64,000 bases of DNA, from contig NZ_JQEY01000002.1 in the NCBI RefSeq assembly GCF_000743715.1, positions 201,620-265,619 of the forward strand, in the 5' to 3' direction. The notes under the pieces were generated by a model. That model worked only from the letters and a program-made list of their open reading frames with translations. It made no database searches and was not told the origin of the DNA. This document shows positions 28,523 to 37,642 of the stretch, in pieces. Position numbers and translations under genes: made by a program. The stretch's first letter is position 1. Each line of letters begins with the position of its first letter. The DNA is from Palleronia rufa (GTDB taxonomy: Bacteria > Pseudomonadota > Alphaproteobacteria > Rhodobacterales > Rhodobacteraceae).

Positions 28523-29620
28523 ATGACCGACGCGAGAGGCCCTTCGATGGTCGAGGATCAGCGCTTTCCCTGCCCTTCCTGCGGCGCGGACCTGACCTTC
28601 GACCCCGGCTCCGGCGATCTGGTCTGCGGGTTCTGCGGCCACCGCGAGGCGACCGCGGGCGCCGCCTATGCCGGGCCGGCGCTGCGAGAGATCGACTTCG
28701 CGCGCGCCATGGCCGACGGCCTGGGCGGCGCCGACACCGCCGAGACGCGGGTGAGCCATTGCCCGAACTGCGGCGCCGACATCACCCTGTCGCCGCAGAT
28801 CCACGCCACGGTCTGCCCGTTCTGCGCCACCCCCTTCGTGGGCGATACCGGGGTGGAGCGGCGGATCAAACCCCAGGGCGTGCTGCCCTTCCGTGTCACG
28901 GAAGCCGAGGCGCGCAAGGCCCTGACCGACTGGCTGCACGGTCTGTGGTTCGCGCCGAACGCGCTGCGCCGCTTCGCGCGCAAGGGGCGGGCGATGACCG
29001 GGGTCTATCTGCCGTTCTGGACCTTCGACGCCCGGACCCGGGCGCGCTATCGCGGCGCGCGGGGCCATGTCGAGACGCGCAGCTATACCGATGGGGAAGG
29101 CCGGCGCCGGACCCGCACCGTGACCAGCTGGTTTCCCGCCTCCGGCGAGGTGTCGCGCGTCTTCGACGACATTTTGGTGTCCGGCTCAGGCACCCTCCCC
29201 GACGCGGATCACGCAGGCCTGGCACCCTGGGATCTGGCCGCCCTGGCGCCCTATTCCCCCAGCTATATCGCCGGTTTCCAGGCAGAGGCCTACGCCGTCG
29301 GCCCCGAGCCGGCCCGCGACACGGCCATGGCGATGATGGAACGCGCGATCCACGCCAACATCCGCCGCGACATCGGCGGCGACCGGCAGCGGATCGACCA
29401 TGTGGCGTTCCAGGCCCGCGACGTGACCTTCAAGCACGTGCTGCTGCCGGTCTGGCTGGCCGTCTACACGTTCCGCGGCCGCATGTTCCGCGTCGCGCTG
29501 AACGGCCAGACCGGCCGGGTGACCGGAGAGCGGCCCTATTCGTGGATCAAGATCGGGCTTGCCGCCCTATTGGCGTTGATCGTGGCGGGCATCGCCTATT
29601 ACACCGGGCAGCAGTCCTGA
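28523..29620 (+). CDS. Zinc-ribbon membrane protein (YdjG/TFIIB-type zinc finger)
   Basis: The 365-residue product begins with two zinc ribbons: CPSCGADLTF with CGFCGH (residues 13-40) and CPNCGADITL with CPFCATPF (residues 80-115). A central beta-rich region with KAFVYxPFW-like FDARTRARYRGARG follows. A C-terminal transmembrane helix (IGLAALLALIVAGIAYYTG) ends the protein. This architecture matches the YdjG-like group often mis-named primosomal protein N' or replication factor Y. ATG at 28523 sits close to a G-run; a second ATG eight codons on is possible. Confidence 0.82.
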   Translation: MTDARGPSMVEDQRFPCPSCGADLTFDPGSGDLVCGFCGHREATAGAAYAGPALREIDFARAMADGLGGADTAETRVSHCPNCGADITLSPQIHATVCPFCATPFVGDTGVERRIKPQGVLPFRVTEAEARKALTDWLHGLWFAPNALRRFARKGRAMTGVYLPFWTFDARTRARYRGARGHVETRSYTDGEGRRRTRTVTSWFPASGEVSRVFDDILVSGSGTLPDADHAGLAPWDLAALAPYSPSYIAGFQAEAYAVGPEPARDTAMAMMERAIHANIRRDIGGDRQRIDHVAFQARDVTFKHVLLPVWLAVYTFRGRMFRVALNGQTGRVTGERPYSWIKIGLAALLALIVAGIAYYTGQQS

Positions 29621-29634
29621 ACGGAGGCGACACC

Positions 29635-30558
29635 ATGATCCTGTGCGCGGGCGAAGCCCTGATCGACATGCTTCCGCGCGAAAGCGCCGCCGGAGAGCCT
29701 GCCTTCGCCCCCCATGTGGGCGGCGCGGTGCTGAACACCGCGGTGGCGCTGGCGCGGCTGGGGCGGCCGACGGCGTTCTTCTCGGGCATCTCCACGGATC
29801 TCTTCGGCGCGCAGATCGCCGGGGTGCTCAAGGCGGACGGGGTGGATGTGTCCTGGTCCCATCGCAGCGACCGGCCCACGACGCTGGCCTTCGTCACGCT
29901 GACCGGCGGCCAGGCGAAATACGCCTTTTACGACGAGAACACCGCCGGGCGGATGCTGGCAGAGGCCGACATCCCGCACGACATCGCGGCTGAGGCCTGT
30001 TTCTTCGGCGGCATCTCCCTGGCGGTGGAGCCCTGCGCGGACACCTATGAGGCGCTGTCGGCCCGGCTTGCGCCCGGCATGCCGATGATGATCGACCCCA
30101 ACGTGCGCCCGGGCTTCATCCGCGACCGCGACGCCTATACGGCGCGGATCTGGCGGATGATCGGGCGGGCGGACGTGGTGAAGATCTCGGACGAGGATCT
30201 GGACTGGCTGATCGCGGGCGGCACGCTGGAGGACAAGGCACGCGCCGTGCTCGACCGCGGCCCGTCGCTGGTCTGCCTGACCCGCGGCGCAGAGGGCGCG
30301 ACCGGGATCACGCGGCAGCACAGCGTTCCCGTCGCGTCGCGCCGGGTCACGGTGGTGGACACGGTGGGCGCGGGCGACACGTTCAACGCCGGCCTGCTGG
30401 CGTCGCTGTCGGAACAGGGGCTGCTGACGAAGGCGGCCATCGGCGCGCTGCCGGCCGAGGCGATCGAGGCGGCGCTGTCCCTGGGTGCGGCGGCCGCCGC
30501 CGTCACCGTGTCGCGCGCCGGGGCCAACCCGCCGCGCCGGGACGAGCTGACCGCCTAG
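29635..30558 (+). CDS. PfkB family carbohydrate kinase (fructokinase-like)
   Basis: A 307-residue sugar kinase. The N-terminal ILCAGEALIDMLP opening, the VGGAVLNTAVALARLGRPTAFFSGIS substrate lid, and the C-terminal VVDTVGAGDTFNAG motif with catalytic Asp are all present. Fructokinase-type specificity is the best guess; ribokinase-like specificity is possible. It follows the zinc-ribbon gene after 14 bases and ends the cluster. Its stop codon TAG is formed at the boundary of the IS630 element, so the coding sequence is intact. Confidence 0.9.
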   Translation: MILCAGEALIDMLPRESAAGEPAFAPHVGGAVLNTAVALARLGRPTAFFSGISTDLFGAQIAGVLKADGVDVSWSHRSDRPTTLAFVTLTGGQAKYAFYDENTAGRMLAEADIPHDIAAEACFFGGISLAVEPCADTYEALSARLAPGMPMMIDPNVRPGFIRDRDAYTARIWRMIGRADVVKISDEDLDWLIAGGTLEDKARAVLDRGPSLVCLTRGAEGATGITRQHSVPVASRRVTVVDTVGAGDTFNAGLLASLSEQGLLTKAAIGALPAEAIEAALSLGAAAAAVTVSRAGANPPRRDELTA

Positions 30559-30583
30559 AGCGGGATGAAATCAGCCTGAATCG
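30558..30583 (+). repeat. Left terminal inverted repeat of the IS630 element
   Basis: It begins GAGCGGGATGAAATCAGC and follows a TA at 30556-30557. It pairs with the right repeat at 31578-31603. Confidence 0.85.
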
Positions 30584-30649
30584 ATAGAGGATTCACAGGC
30601 CTGCATTTTGGTGATTCACTGTTGCCGACCACAAGATGGAGGGCGAGTA

Positions 30650-31590
30650 GTGGGTAGAGCACTTTCAATGGACCTTCGAGAGAGGGCAATGGCGCGGCTG
30701 TTGGGGGGCGAGAGCGTGCGTCAGGTCGCAGCGGCCCTGGATGTGGCTCCGTCCAGTGTTGTGAAGTGGTCGCAGCGTTTGCGTGCGACCGGGAGTTGCG
30801 CTCCGGCAGGGACAGGCGGCCACCCGCCACGCAAGATTGCAGGCGGGCATGAGGCGTGGCTTCTGGAGCGGATAACGGAGCCGTTCACACTGCGCGGACT
30901 GGTGGTGGAACTGGCCGAGCGCGGGCTCAAGGTCGACTACCGCACCGTCTGGGCCTTCGTGCGCCGCACGGGCTACTCGTTCAAAAAAAGACCCAACTCG
31001 CCGAGGAGCAGAACCGCCCCGACGTGAGCCGCCGCCGTGTGCGCTGGAAGCGGCACCAGGGCCGGATCGACCCCCGTCGTCTCGTGTTCATTGATGAAAC
31101 CTGGGCCAAGACCAACATGGCCCCGCTGCGCGGCTGGGCTCCCAGAGGTGAACGCCTGATCGGGCGGGCCCCGCATGGTCACTGGCGCACCATGACCTTT
31201 ATCGCAGCGCTGCGTCATGATCGGATCGACGCGCCCTTTGTTTTGGACGGTCCCGTCAACGGCGAAGCGTTCCGGGCTTATGTCGCGCACGTGCTCGTCC
31301 CAACCCTGCGCCCGGGCGATGTGGTGGTTATGGACAATCTGGGCAGCCACAAAGGGCAAGCCGTGCGGCAGGCGATCCGTAACGCGAAAGCGCATCTACT
31401 TTTTCTGCCGCCCTACAGCCCCGACCTGAACCCGATTGAACAGGTCTTCTCGAAGCTCAAACACATGCTCCGCAACGCAGCCGAGCGCACAATGGAGGCA
31501 ACGTGGCGCAGGATCGGGACACTGCTCGACCGCTTCAGCCCACAGGAGTGCGCGAACTACCTCGCCAATACTGGATACGCTTCAAGCTAA
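30650..31590 (+). CDS. IS630-family transposase, two frames joined by a -1 shift
   Basis: The first part (from GTG 30650, or ATG 30668) encodes a helix-turn-helix DNA-binding domain ([20 protein letters not shown], then [17 protein letters not shown]). The second part, continuing to 31590 in the -1 frame, carries the DDE catalytic domain: [21 protein letters not shown] and [14 protein letters not shown]. The frames meet at a run of seven A at 30983-30989. A -1 slip there restores a continuous reading frame, as expected for programmed shifting in this family. Confidence 0.9.
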
Positions 31591-31603
31591 TCTCATCATG
31601 CTC
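31578..31603 (-). repeat. Right terminal inverted repeat of the IS630 element
   Basis: Read on the reverse strand it begins GAGCATGATGAGATTAGC, matching the left repeat at 20 of 26 positions. TA follows at 31604-31605. Confidence 0.85.
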
Positions 31604-31613
31604 TAGGGGCGGT

Positions 31614-32309
31614 TCAGCCGTCCGGGCCGTGGATCGCCTGTTGCACGATCCCCGCAAGGGCCAGATAGAGCGACGCGGCGATCAGCCCGACCTGAAGCGC
31701 CGGCCAGGGTTCGAAATCCTGCCAGGCCGCGGCGCCGGCCATCAGCGTCCAGGCCAGGGCCACCGGCAGCGTCACCCGGCGCCAGCGTTTGGTGCGCACC
31801 GGGTGGACGAATTTCAGCGGCAGGAACATCGCCACGGCCAGAAGCACCGTGATGGCCAGGATCGTCCACCACCGGGGCTCGACCGCGAAGAACACCAGCA
31901 CAGCCATGTTCCAGCAGCCCGGAAAGCCCGAGAACGAATAGTCCCGCATCTTCATGCGGGTATCGGCGAAATAGACCACGCCGGCATAGGTGATGACGAT
32001 GATCGCGATCCATCCGGTCCATCCCGGCAGCAATCCCGACGCGAAGAGCGCGTAGGCGGGGATGAACACATAGGTCAGGTAGTCGATGATGAGGTCCATC
32101 AGCACGCCGTCGTACTCTGGCGCGTTGGACTTGACGTCGTAGCGGCGGGCAAGGGGGCCGTCGATTCCGTCCACGGCGAAGGCCACCACCAGCCAGAGCC
32201 ACATCAGACCCCAGGCGGACTCGACGGCGGCCAGCATCGCCAGCATGGCGAAGACCGCGCCGCTGGCGGTGAGAAAGTGAACCGAAAGGGCCTTGAGCGA
32301 CGCGGTCAT
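31614..32309 (-). CDS. pcs: Phosphatidylcholine synthase (CDP-alcohol phosphatidyltransferase)
   Basis: This inner-membrane enzyme condenses CDP-diacylglycerol with choline to make phosphatidylcholine. The 231-residue protein has about seven hydrophobic helices. The modified CDP-alcohol motif reads VDGIDGPLARRYDVKSNAPE followed by YDGVLMDLIIDYLTYVFIPAYA; the wide spacing between the AR and GxxxDxxxD halves is seen in bacterial Pcs enzymes. The N-terminal HFLTASGAVFAMLAMLAAVE also matches Pcs. ATG at 32309 is used. The stop lies nine bases from the IS630 right end, and it was close to the sugar-kinase stop before insertion. Confidence 0.9.
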   Translation of the reverse strand: MTASLKALSVHFLTASGAVFAMLAMLAAVESAWGLMWLWLVVAFAVDGIDGPLARRYDVKSNAPEYDGVLMDLIIDYLTYVFIPAYALFASGLLPGWTGWIAIIVITYAGVVYFADTRMKMRDYSFSGFPGCWNMAVLVFFAVEPRWWTILAITVLLAVAMFLPLKFVHPVRTKRWRRVTLPVALAWTLMAGAAAWQDFEPWPALQVGLIAASLYLALAGIVQQAIHGPDG

Positions 32310-32352
32310 CGGGCAAGGATGGCAGGGAGAGGGAGGCGGCGCAACGGGCGGA

Positions 32353-32817
32353 TCAGCGGTTCGCGGCCGGCTTGCGCTCGACCTTGACGGCAAGCCTGTC
32401 GAGCCGCCGCGACAGCCGCCGCTCCAGCGCGCCGCGCGCCAGCTTGAGCGACTGGATCAGGATCCGCGCCGTCATGGTCGACGGCTTGAGATCGACCGAG
32501 GCGAAGACCCGCGTGCCCTTGTCGCCCAGGTCCATGAGTTCGACGTTGCCCAAAGCCATCAGCCCGTCGATGGTCCCGCGGATCGCAAGCTGCTGATCGG
32601 GATCGAAGGTCACCACGGCCATGTCGGCCCGGCGCCGCCGCCCGCGATAGTCGAAGGCCACCCGCCACGCGGCCCGTGCCGGCGCGCTGCCGTCGTCCAG
32701 CCGGGACACGTCCACATCGGCGCCGCGGGCCTGGGCCTCATGGGCGGGGAAGTCGGCCAGCTTCGCGAAGACGTCGGCGGGCTGTGCTGCGATATCCTTG
32801 CGGGTTGAGATCTTCAT
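32353..32817 (-). CDS. SRPBCC family protein
   Basis: A 154-residue protein of the START-like (SRPBCC) fold. It begins MKISTRKDIAAQPADVFAKLADF, the common START-like opening. A beta-strand region follows (WRVAFDYRGRRRRADMAVVTFDPDQQLAIRG), and a long C-terminal helix (ARILIQSLKLARGALERRLSRRL) completes the fold. Ligand and function are unknown. It is 43 bases upstream of pcs on the same strand, which may hint at lipid binding, but that is speculation. Confidence 0.82.
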   Translation of the reverse strand: MKISTRKDIAAQPADVFAKLADFPAHEAQARGADVDVSRLDDGSAPARAAWRVAFDYRGRRRRADMAVVTFDPDQQLAIRGTIDGLMALGNVELMDLGDKGTRVFASVDLKPSTMTARILIQSLKLARGALERRLSRRLDRLAVKVERKPAANR

Positions 32818-32860
32818 GGCGATAGGCCCGGGATTCGCGCGGTTGGGCGGCAGGGTGAAG

Positions 32861-33826
32861 TCAATTCAGCCGGTCCGCAAGCCAGTTCATCAACAGGAAA
32901 TGCGCGATCGCGCCCGGGCGGGCGGCGCCGACCCTTGGGTGCTCTCCGGCCATAACGGTCAGCACCTCCTCGCGCCGCATCCAGATCGCGTCCTCGATCT
33001 CGGTCGGATCGACGCGGATGCCGGTGCTGACGGCCGCGGCGTGGCAGCCGATCATCAGCGATGCGGGGAAGGGCCAAGGCTGGCTGGAAAGGTACGATAC
33101 CGTCCCTATCCGCACGCCGGTCTCTTCCCATGTCTCGCGGCGGACGGCGGCCTCCACGGTCTCACCCGGCTCCACGAACCCCGCGAGCAGCGAATACATC
33201 CGCTCCGGCCAGCCGGGGGAGCGGCCCATGAGGACGGCGTTGCCGGCGGTGACCAGCATGATCACCACCGGATCGGTGCGCGGGAAATGATGGCGTCCGC
33301 AGGCGGGACAGGTGCGCTGCCAGCCAGCCTGGGACGGCAGGCTGGCTGCGCCGCATCGCGCGCAGAAGCCGTGGGTTCGGTGCCATTCGAAGAGCCCGCG
33401 CGCGGTGGCCGACAGTTCCGCGTCGCGGCGCGACAGCAGCGTCATGGCGGCGCGCAGGTCGGTGAAGGCACCCGTGGCGATCAGCGGATGACGCTGCACC
33501 GATGCATCCGCGAACGTCCCCGGCGCGCCCGCGCCCTCGGCGGGCGTCCAGTGCGACAGGTCCACGGCAAAGCGCGGCACGCCGCCGTCGCGGCCCAGGA
33601 ACAAGGGCGGCGGCGCCCCATCGAGCGCCGGATGATCGGCGGCCAGGTCCACCAGCAGATGGCCGCCGCTTTCCGCATCGGTGTCCAGAAGCGGCTTGCC
33701 GCGCCAGAGCACGATGGTGCGCGCGGCGGGATCCGACAGGAGCGCCTTTTGCGCCGCCGCGCCGCGCTCTGCCGCCGCGCGATCCAGGCCGGAGCTGCCG
33801 AAGGTCACCTGTTCCGCGGTCCTCAT
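32861..33826 (-). CDS. nudC: NAD(+) diphosphatase / decapping Nudix hydrolase
   Basis: A 321-residue NudC-type enzyme that hydrolyses NADH and NAD caps on RNA. A four-cysteine zinc ribbon (CARCGAASLPSQAGWQRTC, CPACGRHHFPR) is followed by the Nudix box GFVEPGETVEAAVRRETWEE then TGV. The NADH-pyrophosphatase motif SQPWPFPASLM comes after. ATG at 33826 has GGATGG upstream; an alternative ATG lies at 33838. It is divergent from the nucleotidase gene with about 100 bases between. Confidence 0.93.
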   Translation of the reverse strand: MRTAEQVTFGSSGLDRAAAERGAAAQKALLSDPAARTIVLWRGKPLLDTDAESGGHLLVDLAADHPALDGAPPPLFLGRDGGVPRFAVDLSHWTPAEGAGAPGTFADASVQRHPLIATGAFTDLRAAMTLLSRRDAELSATARGLFEWHRTHGFCARCGAASLPSQAGWQRTCPACGRHHFPRTDPVVIMLVTAGNAVLMGRSPGWPERMYSLLAGFVEPGETVEAAVRRETWEETGVRIGTVSYLSSQPWPFPASLMIGCHAAAVSTGIRVDPTEIEDAIWMRREEVLTVMAGEHPRVGAARPGAIAHFLLMNWLADRLN

Positions 33827-33927
33827 GGGCCGGACCATCCCCCGCCGGGCGCCGGGGTGCAAGGCGCAAGCCAACGGCGTTTGCAACCTATGCGTGAAGT
33901 GATACGGAAGGGCATACACTGGGGAGT

Positions 33928-35793
33928 GTGTCGGTGACAGTGACTTTACGGCAGCCGGCGATGGCGGCCGCACGGGTTCTTCTGCGGATACTGGCGACGA
34001 CGGACCTTCATGCGGAGATCCGGCCGTTCGACTATGCCGCGCGCCGGGCCGACCCCTCCAAGGGCCTCAGCCGCGCGGCAAGCGTCATCGCGCGGCTCTC
34101 GCAGGAGGTGCCCAACCGCATCCTGCTGGACAATGGCGACTTCCTCTTCGGCCGCAGTTACGGGGGGTTGTCGGATCGCGGCACCCGCGGCGTGGTGGCG
34201 GCGATGAACACGCTCGGCTACGATGCGGGCACGCTGGGCAACCACGAGTTCGACGCCGGAGTCGGGATGCTGGAAAGCGCCATGGCCGGGATCGACCGGC
34301 CGCTGGTCTGTGCCAACCTGTTCCTGAGAGAGACCGGCGCACCCTTCCTGCCGCCCGACGTGCTGATTCGGCGCGACGTCGAGGACGTGGCCGGCAACCG
34401 CACGACGGTGCGGATCGGCGTGGTGGGCTTCCTGCCGCCATCGACCATGCAGAGCACGGGACAGGCGGTGTCCCGCAAGCTGATCGTCGCGCCGGTGGCC
34501 GAGATCGCGGCCGAGCGGATCGCGGATCTCAGGGCGCGGGGTGCGGATCTGGTGATCGCGCTCTGCCACGAGGGGCTTTCGGCGGCGGATGGCGACGATC
34601 TGGCCCGGCAGCTTGCGGGGATGGGCGGGATCGACGCCATGGTGCTGGGCCACAGCCACGGGCTCTTTCCCGGGCCGGGCTATGACAAGGCGCCCGGCGT
34701 GGACCTGCGGCGCGCGACGGTGATGGGCGTGCCGACCGTCATGCCCGGATTCTGGGGGCGGCACGTGGGCCAGATCGACCTGGCGCTGGATCCCGCCCCC
34801 CGGGGATGGCGTGTCGCCCCCCTGGCGGCGCAATGCCATCCGGTGGCGCGTCTGGCCCAGGACCGGATCGTGGCGCTGGTTCCCTGCGCGCCGGCGGTGC
34901 TGCGGGCCAGCGCGCCGCTCCATGCGGAGGCGCTGCGCCAGAGTGGTCAGGCGCTGGGCCGCGTGTCGGCGCCGATGCAGACCTATTTCACCCGCGCCGG
35001 CAGTTGCCGGGCCACCCGCACCGTGGCCCGCGCCATGCGCCGCGCGGTCGAGCGGAAGCTGGCCGGCACGCGATGGGCCGAAATCCCCGTGGTGGGCCTG
35101 GCCGCACCCTCGGCCTGCGGCGGCCGCGGCGGGCCCGAGGACTACCTGGACCTGCCTGCGGGGCCGGTCTTCGACGCCGATCTGCGTCGGTTGCACCCGT
35201 TCAGCGACCGCGTCGCGGGGATCGTCACCGACGCGGGCCAGCTGACGCTGTGGCTGGAACGCAGCGTCAGCGCCCTGGCCCAGGTGCTGCCCGGACGGCT
35301 GGTGCCTTCGTTGGTCGACCCGGAGTTCCCGGCCGCCGATTTCGACCTGCCGGAGCCGGCGACGTTTCGCGTGGATCTGTCCCGCCCGGCGTCCTTCGGG
35401 CCGCGCGGCACGCGACGTGGCGCGCCCGCCGGCCGGGTCCATGGGCTGGAGCTGGACGGCGCGCCACTGGATCCGCGGCGGCCCGTGGTGCTGGCCACCA
35501 CGGCGCATCGCGTGAACGGCGGCGCCGGATTTCCGCGCCCCGACGGCCGCACAGTGATCGAGACGGACGAGACCGTTCCCCTGGCGATCCAGCTGCTGCT
35601 GAGCGGGCCGGAGGATCTGGCCGCGGCGACGGCCTTCCGGCTCGACCCGCTGGCCCAGGCGCTGGCGCTGTTCCAGACCGGGCCAGCCGCATCGCTGCAC
35701 CGTCCCGCCTTGCCGGGCATTCAGGTGCGGGACATGGGGGTCAACGCCAACGGGTATCTGTCCTATCTTCTGGCCTTCGGCGGCGAGGCTTGA
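33928..35793 (+). CDS. 5'-nucleotidase / 2',3'-cyclic phosphodiesterase family protein
   Basis: A 621-residue bifunctional metallophosphatase. The N-terminal calcineurin-like domain has LATTDLHAEI (metal site), LLDNGDFLFG, LGNHEFDAG and a later ALCHEGLSAADG and LGHSHGLFPGPGYD. A C-terminal 5'-nucleotidase domain covers roughly residues 350-600. No secretion signal is convincing with the GTG start used (GGGGAG upstream); a short hydrophobic stretch VLLRILATT is too weak. Substrates are likely cyclic or mono-nucleotides. Confidence 0.87.
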   Translation: MSVTVTLRQPAMAAARVLLRILATTDLHAEIRPFDYAARRADPSKGLSRAASVIARLSQEVPNRILLDNGDFLFGRSYGGLSDRGTRGVVAAMNTLGYDAGTLGNHEFDAGVGMLESAMAGIDRPLVCANLFLRETGAPFLPPDVLIRRDVEDVAGNRTTVRIGVVGFLPPSTMQSTGQAVSRKLIVAPVAEIAAERIADLRARGADLVIALCHEGLSAADGDDLARQLAGMGGIDAMVLGHSHGLFPGPGYDKAPGVDLRRATVMGVPTVMPGFWGRHVGQIDLALDPAPRGWRVAPLAAQCHPVARLAQDRIVALVPCAPAVLRASAPLHAEALRQSGQALGRVSAPMQTYFTRAGSCRATRTVARAMRRAVERKLAGTRWAEIPVVGLAAPSACGGRGGPEDYLDLPAGPVFDADLRRLHPFSDRVAGIVTDAGQLTLWLERSVSALAQVLPGRLVPSLVDPEFPAADFDLPEPATFRVDLSRPASFGPRGTRRGAPAGRVHGLELDGAPLDPRRPVVLATTAHRVNGGAGFPRPDGRTVIETDETVPLAIQLLLSGPEDLAAATAFRLDPLAQALALFQTGPAASLHRPALPGIQVRDMGVNANGYLSYLLAFGGEA

Positions 35794-35823
35794 AACCGGT
35801 CCCCGCCGGGGGTATCTGATCGG

Positions 35824-35921
35824 CTGAGAGGTTGGCACGGGCAGGCACCTCGCCAACCCGGTCAGGTCCGGAAGGAAGCAGCCGTAACGAGCCTCGTCTG
35901 GGTCGTTGTCCAGCCTCTCAC
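35824..35921 (+). ncRNA. ffs: Signal recognition particle RNA, small bacterial type
   Basis: The conserved SRP tetraloop region reads GGTCAGGTCCGGAAGGAAGC followed by AGCCGTAACGAG, the signature bound by Ffh. The outer helix GAGAGG (35826-35831)/CCTCTC (35914-35919) closes a molecule of about 95-100 bases. It targets membrane and secreted proteins co-translationally. Exact ends are uncertain by a few bases. Confidence 0.95.
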
Positions 35922-35955
35922 CCCTCTCCCACGGCCCGCCCGGCCCCGTGCCGCG

Positions 35956-36579
35956 TCAGCGCACGCGGGGCGGCCTGGAGCGATAGACCGGCAGCCGCCA
36001 GCCAAGCGCCAGAGAGCCGGCGCGGAGCGCGAAGGTGGCGACCGCGCCCGCGGTCAGCGCCGGGGGAGGGCCCGCGCCCAGCCATGTGGCCAGGACCGAC
36101 GCTGCGGACCCGGCAAGCGCGGCGGTCGCGTAGATCTCACCCTGCCGCAGCACCAGCGGCACCTCGTTCGCGACCACGTCGCGCAGCAGCCCGCCGAAGG
36201 TGCCGGTGGCCACGCCCATGACCAGCACGATGGGCCAGCTCTGCCCGCTTTCCAGCGCGACGCCGGTGCCTGCCGCGACGGCCGTCGCCAGCGCGCCGGC
36301 GTCCAGCCAGTAGAGCGCGCCGAGCCGGCTTTCCAGCAGATGGGCGGTGAAAAAGACCAGCACGGCGGCAAGCCCGGCCAGTCCGAGATAGCTGGGGCTT
36401 TCGATCCACAGCACCGGCCTGTCCAGCAGCAGGTCGCGCAGGGTGCCGCCGCCCAGGGCGGTGACCGTGGCCAGGAACGCAAAGCCGACCAGGTCGAGCT
36501 GCGCGCGCGAGGCGGTCAGCGCGCCGGTCAGCGCGAACACGAACACCGCCGCGTGGTCGAGGATCGAGACCGCGGTCAT
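35956..36579 (-). CDS. Trimeric intracellular cation channel (TRIC/UPF0126) family protein
   Basis: A 207-residue membrane protein with about seven hydrophobic helices. The duplicated family motif is visible in both halves: ALTGALTASRAQLDLVGFAF with GGGTLRDLLLD, and TGTFGGLLRDVVANEVPLVLR. Bacterial TRIC proteins conduct potassium or other cations. ATG at 36579 follows the rnhA stop by seven bases, so the pair is co-transcribed. Confidence 0.9.
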   Translation of the reverse strand: MTAVSILDHAAVFVFALTGALTASRAQLDLVGFAFLATVTALGGGTLRDLLLDRPVLWIESPSYLGLAGLAAVLVFFTAHLLESRLGALYWLDAGALATAVAAGTGVALESGQSWPIVLVMGVATGTFGGLLRDVVANEVPLVLRQGEIYATAALAGSAASVLATWLGAGPPPALTAGAVATFALRAGSLALGWRLPVYRSRPPRVR

Positions 36580-36586
36580 GGCGCGC

Positions 36587-37039
36587 TCACCGCTTGTAGG
36601 GTGCCATGCCGGCGCGGGCCAGTTCGTCCGCGCGCTCGTTCTCCGGGTGGCCGGCGTGGCCCTTGACCCACTCCCATTGTACGCGATGGGTGGCCTGCGC
36701 GGCATCGAGGCGCTTCCACAGATCCTCATTCTTCACCGGCTTCCTGGCCGAGGTCTTCCAGCCGTTCTTCTTCCAGCCGTGGATCCAGGAGGTGACGCCG
36801 TTCTTCACGTACTGGCTGTCGGTGACCATGGTGATCGTCGTGGGCCGGGTCAGCGATTCCAGCGCCGCGATGGCGGCCAGAAGCTCCATGCGGTTGTTGG
36901 TGGTCCCGGCCTCTCCGCCCGACAGTTCACGGCGCTTGACCTCAGACGGGCCGTCGCGGGCGATCAGCAGCGCGCCCCAGCCGCCGGGGCCGGGGTTTCC
37001 GGAGCAGGCTCCGTCGGTATAGGCGTAGAGATCGGGCAT
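36587..37039 (-). CDS. rnhA: Ribonuclease HI
   Basis: This enzyme degrades RNA in RNA-DNA hybrids. The 150-residue length is standard. The catalytic acidic residues are visible in [16 protein letters not shown] (Asp10 type), [12 protein letters not shown] (Glu), [10 protein letters not shown] (Asp), and the C-terminal [13 protein letters not shown] (Asp). It lies seven bases before the TRIC gene. Confidence 0.95.
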   Translation of the reverse strand: MPDLYAYTDGACSGNPGPGGWGALLIARDGPSEVKRRELSGGEAGTTNNRMELLAAIAALESLTRPTTITMVTDSQYVKNGVTSWIHGWKKNGWKTSARKPVKNEDLWKRLDAAQATHRVQWEWVKGHAGHPENERADELARAGMAPYKR

Positions 37040-37096
37040 CGGGCCTCCGCTGGTCCGGGCCTTCCTAGGGCAGGGCGGCGCCGGACAGAAGGGGGG

Positions 37097-37546
37097 TCAG
37101 AGCGCCACGGGAAGAAGGCAGATCACGACCACGCCCGTCAGGATCAGCCGCAAGGAGAGCCACCAGACAGGGGCCAGCCCCTGAGCCTGGAACATCGCGT
37201 CGAGTCCCAGGATGCCGACGAACCCCGCGATCAGGTAGATGGCCGCCGAGGTCGGTCCGCCGCCGACGAAGAAAAACGCCCACAGCGCGGGCAGGGTCGA
37301 CAGCGCATAGCCGGTCGCCGCGACCACGCCCGCCGCGCGGGTGGCAAACCCCCAGAGCACGCCGGACATGAAGCTGAGGATCACCGTCCCGTAGGCCAGC
37401 TGTACATACGGTCCGGTGAATCGCGGGCCCAGGACCCCGGCCGACCATTGCGCCAGAGACGGGTTCAGCGTCGTGGCAAGGCCCCAGAGAAACGGCATCA
37501 GCCCTGCAAGGCCGAGGGTAAGCGGTGCTGTGGGGATGCGTGTCAT
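37097..37546 (-). CDS. DUF3429 family membrane protein
   Basis: A 149-residue membrane protein with about five hydrophobic segments (LTLGLAGLMPFLWGLATTL, YGTVILSFMSGVLWGFATRA, YALSTLPALWAFFFVGG). The LSFMSGVLWGFA motif is typical of DUF3429 proteins, which have no known function. ATG at 37546 is used. It is the upstream neighbour of rnhA with a 57-base gap. Confidence 0.82.
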   Translation of the reverse strand: MTRIPTAPLTLGLAGLMPFLWGLATTLNPSLAQWSAGVLGPRFTGPYVQLAYGTVILSFMSGVLWGFATRAAGVVAATGYALSTLPALWAFFFVGGGPTSAAIYLIAGFVGILGLDAMFQAQGLAPVWWLSLRLILTGVVVICLLPVAL

Positions 37547-37642
37547 GTCTGGCCTTCGGCGTCGTGGACAGCAGAGCCTAGGGCGGTCGGGCCCGGGCAC
37601 AAGCGCCGCGATGGCCGATTTCGGCGGCGGCGCGCGCGCCGG

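Larger units (their letters stand above)
30558..31603 (+). mobile_element. IS630-family insertion sequence, about 1046 bp, with TA target duplication
   Basis: Terminal inverted repeats at 30558-30583 and 31578-31603 match in about 20 of 26 positions. A TA dinucleotide lies directly outside both ends (30556-30557 and 31604-31605), the IS630 target duplication. The element carries one transposase in two frames. It has been inserted precisely in the TAG stop of the sugar-kinase gene. I do not assign an IS name. Confidence 0.92.

Noticed and set aside
30650-31590. Treating the transposase as a broken pseudogene because of its frame change
   Set aside because: The frame change is -1, lies on a run of seven A, and keeps all catalytic residues. 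This fits programmed shifting better than decay.
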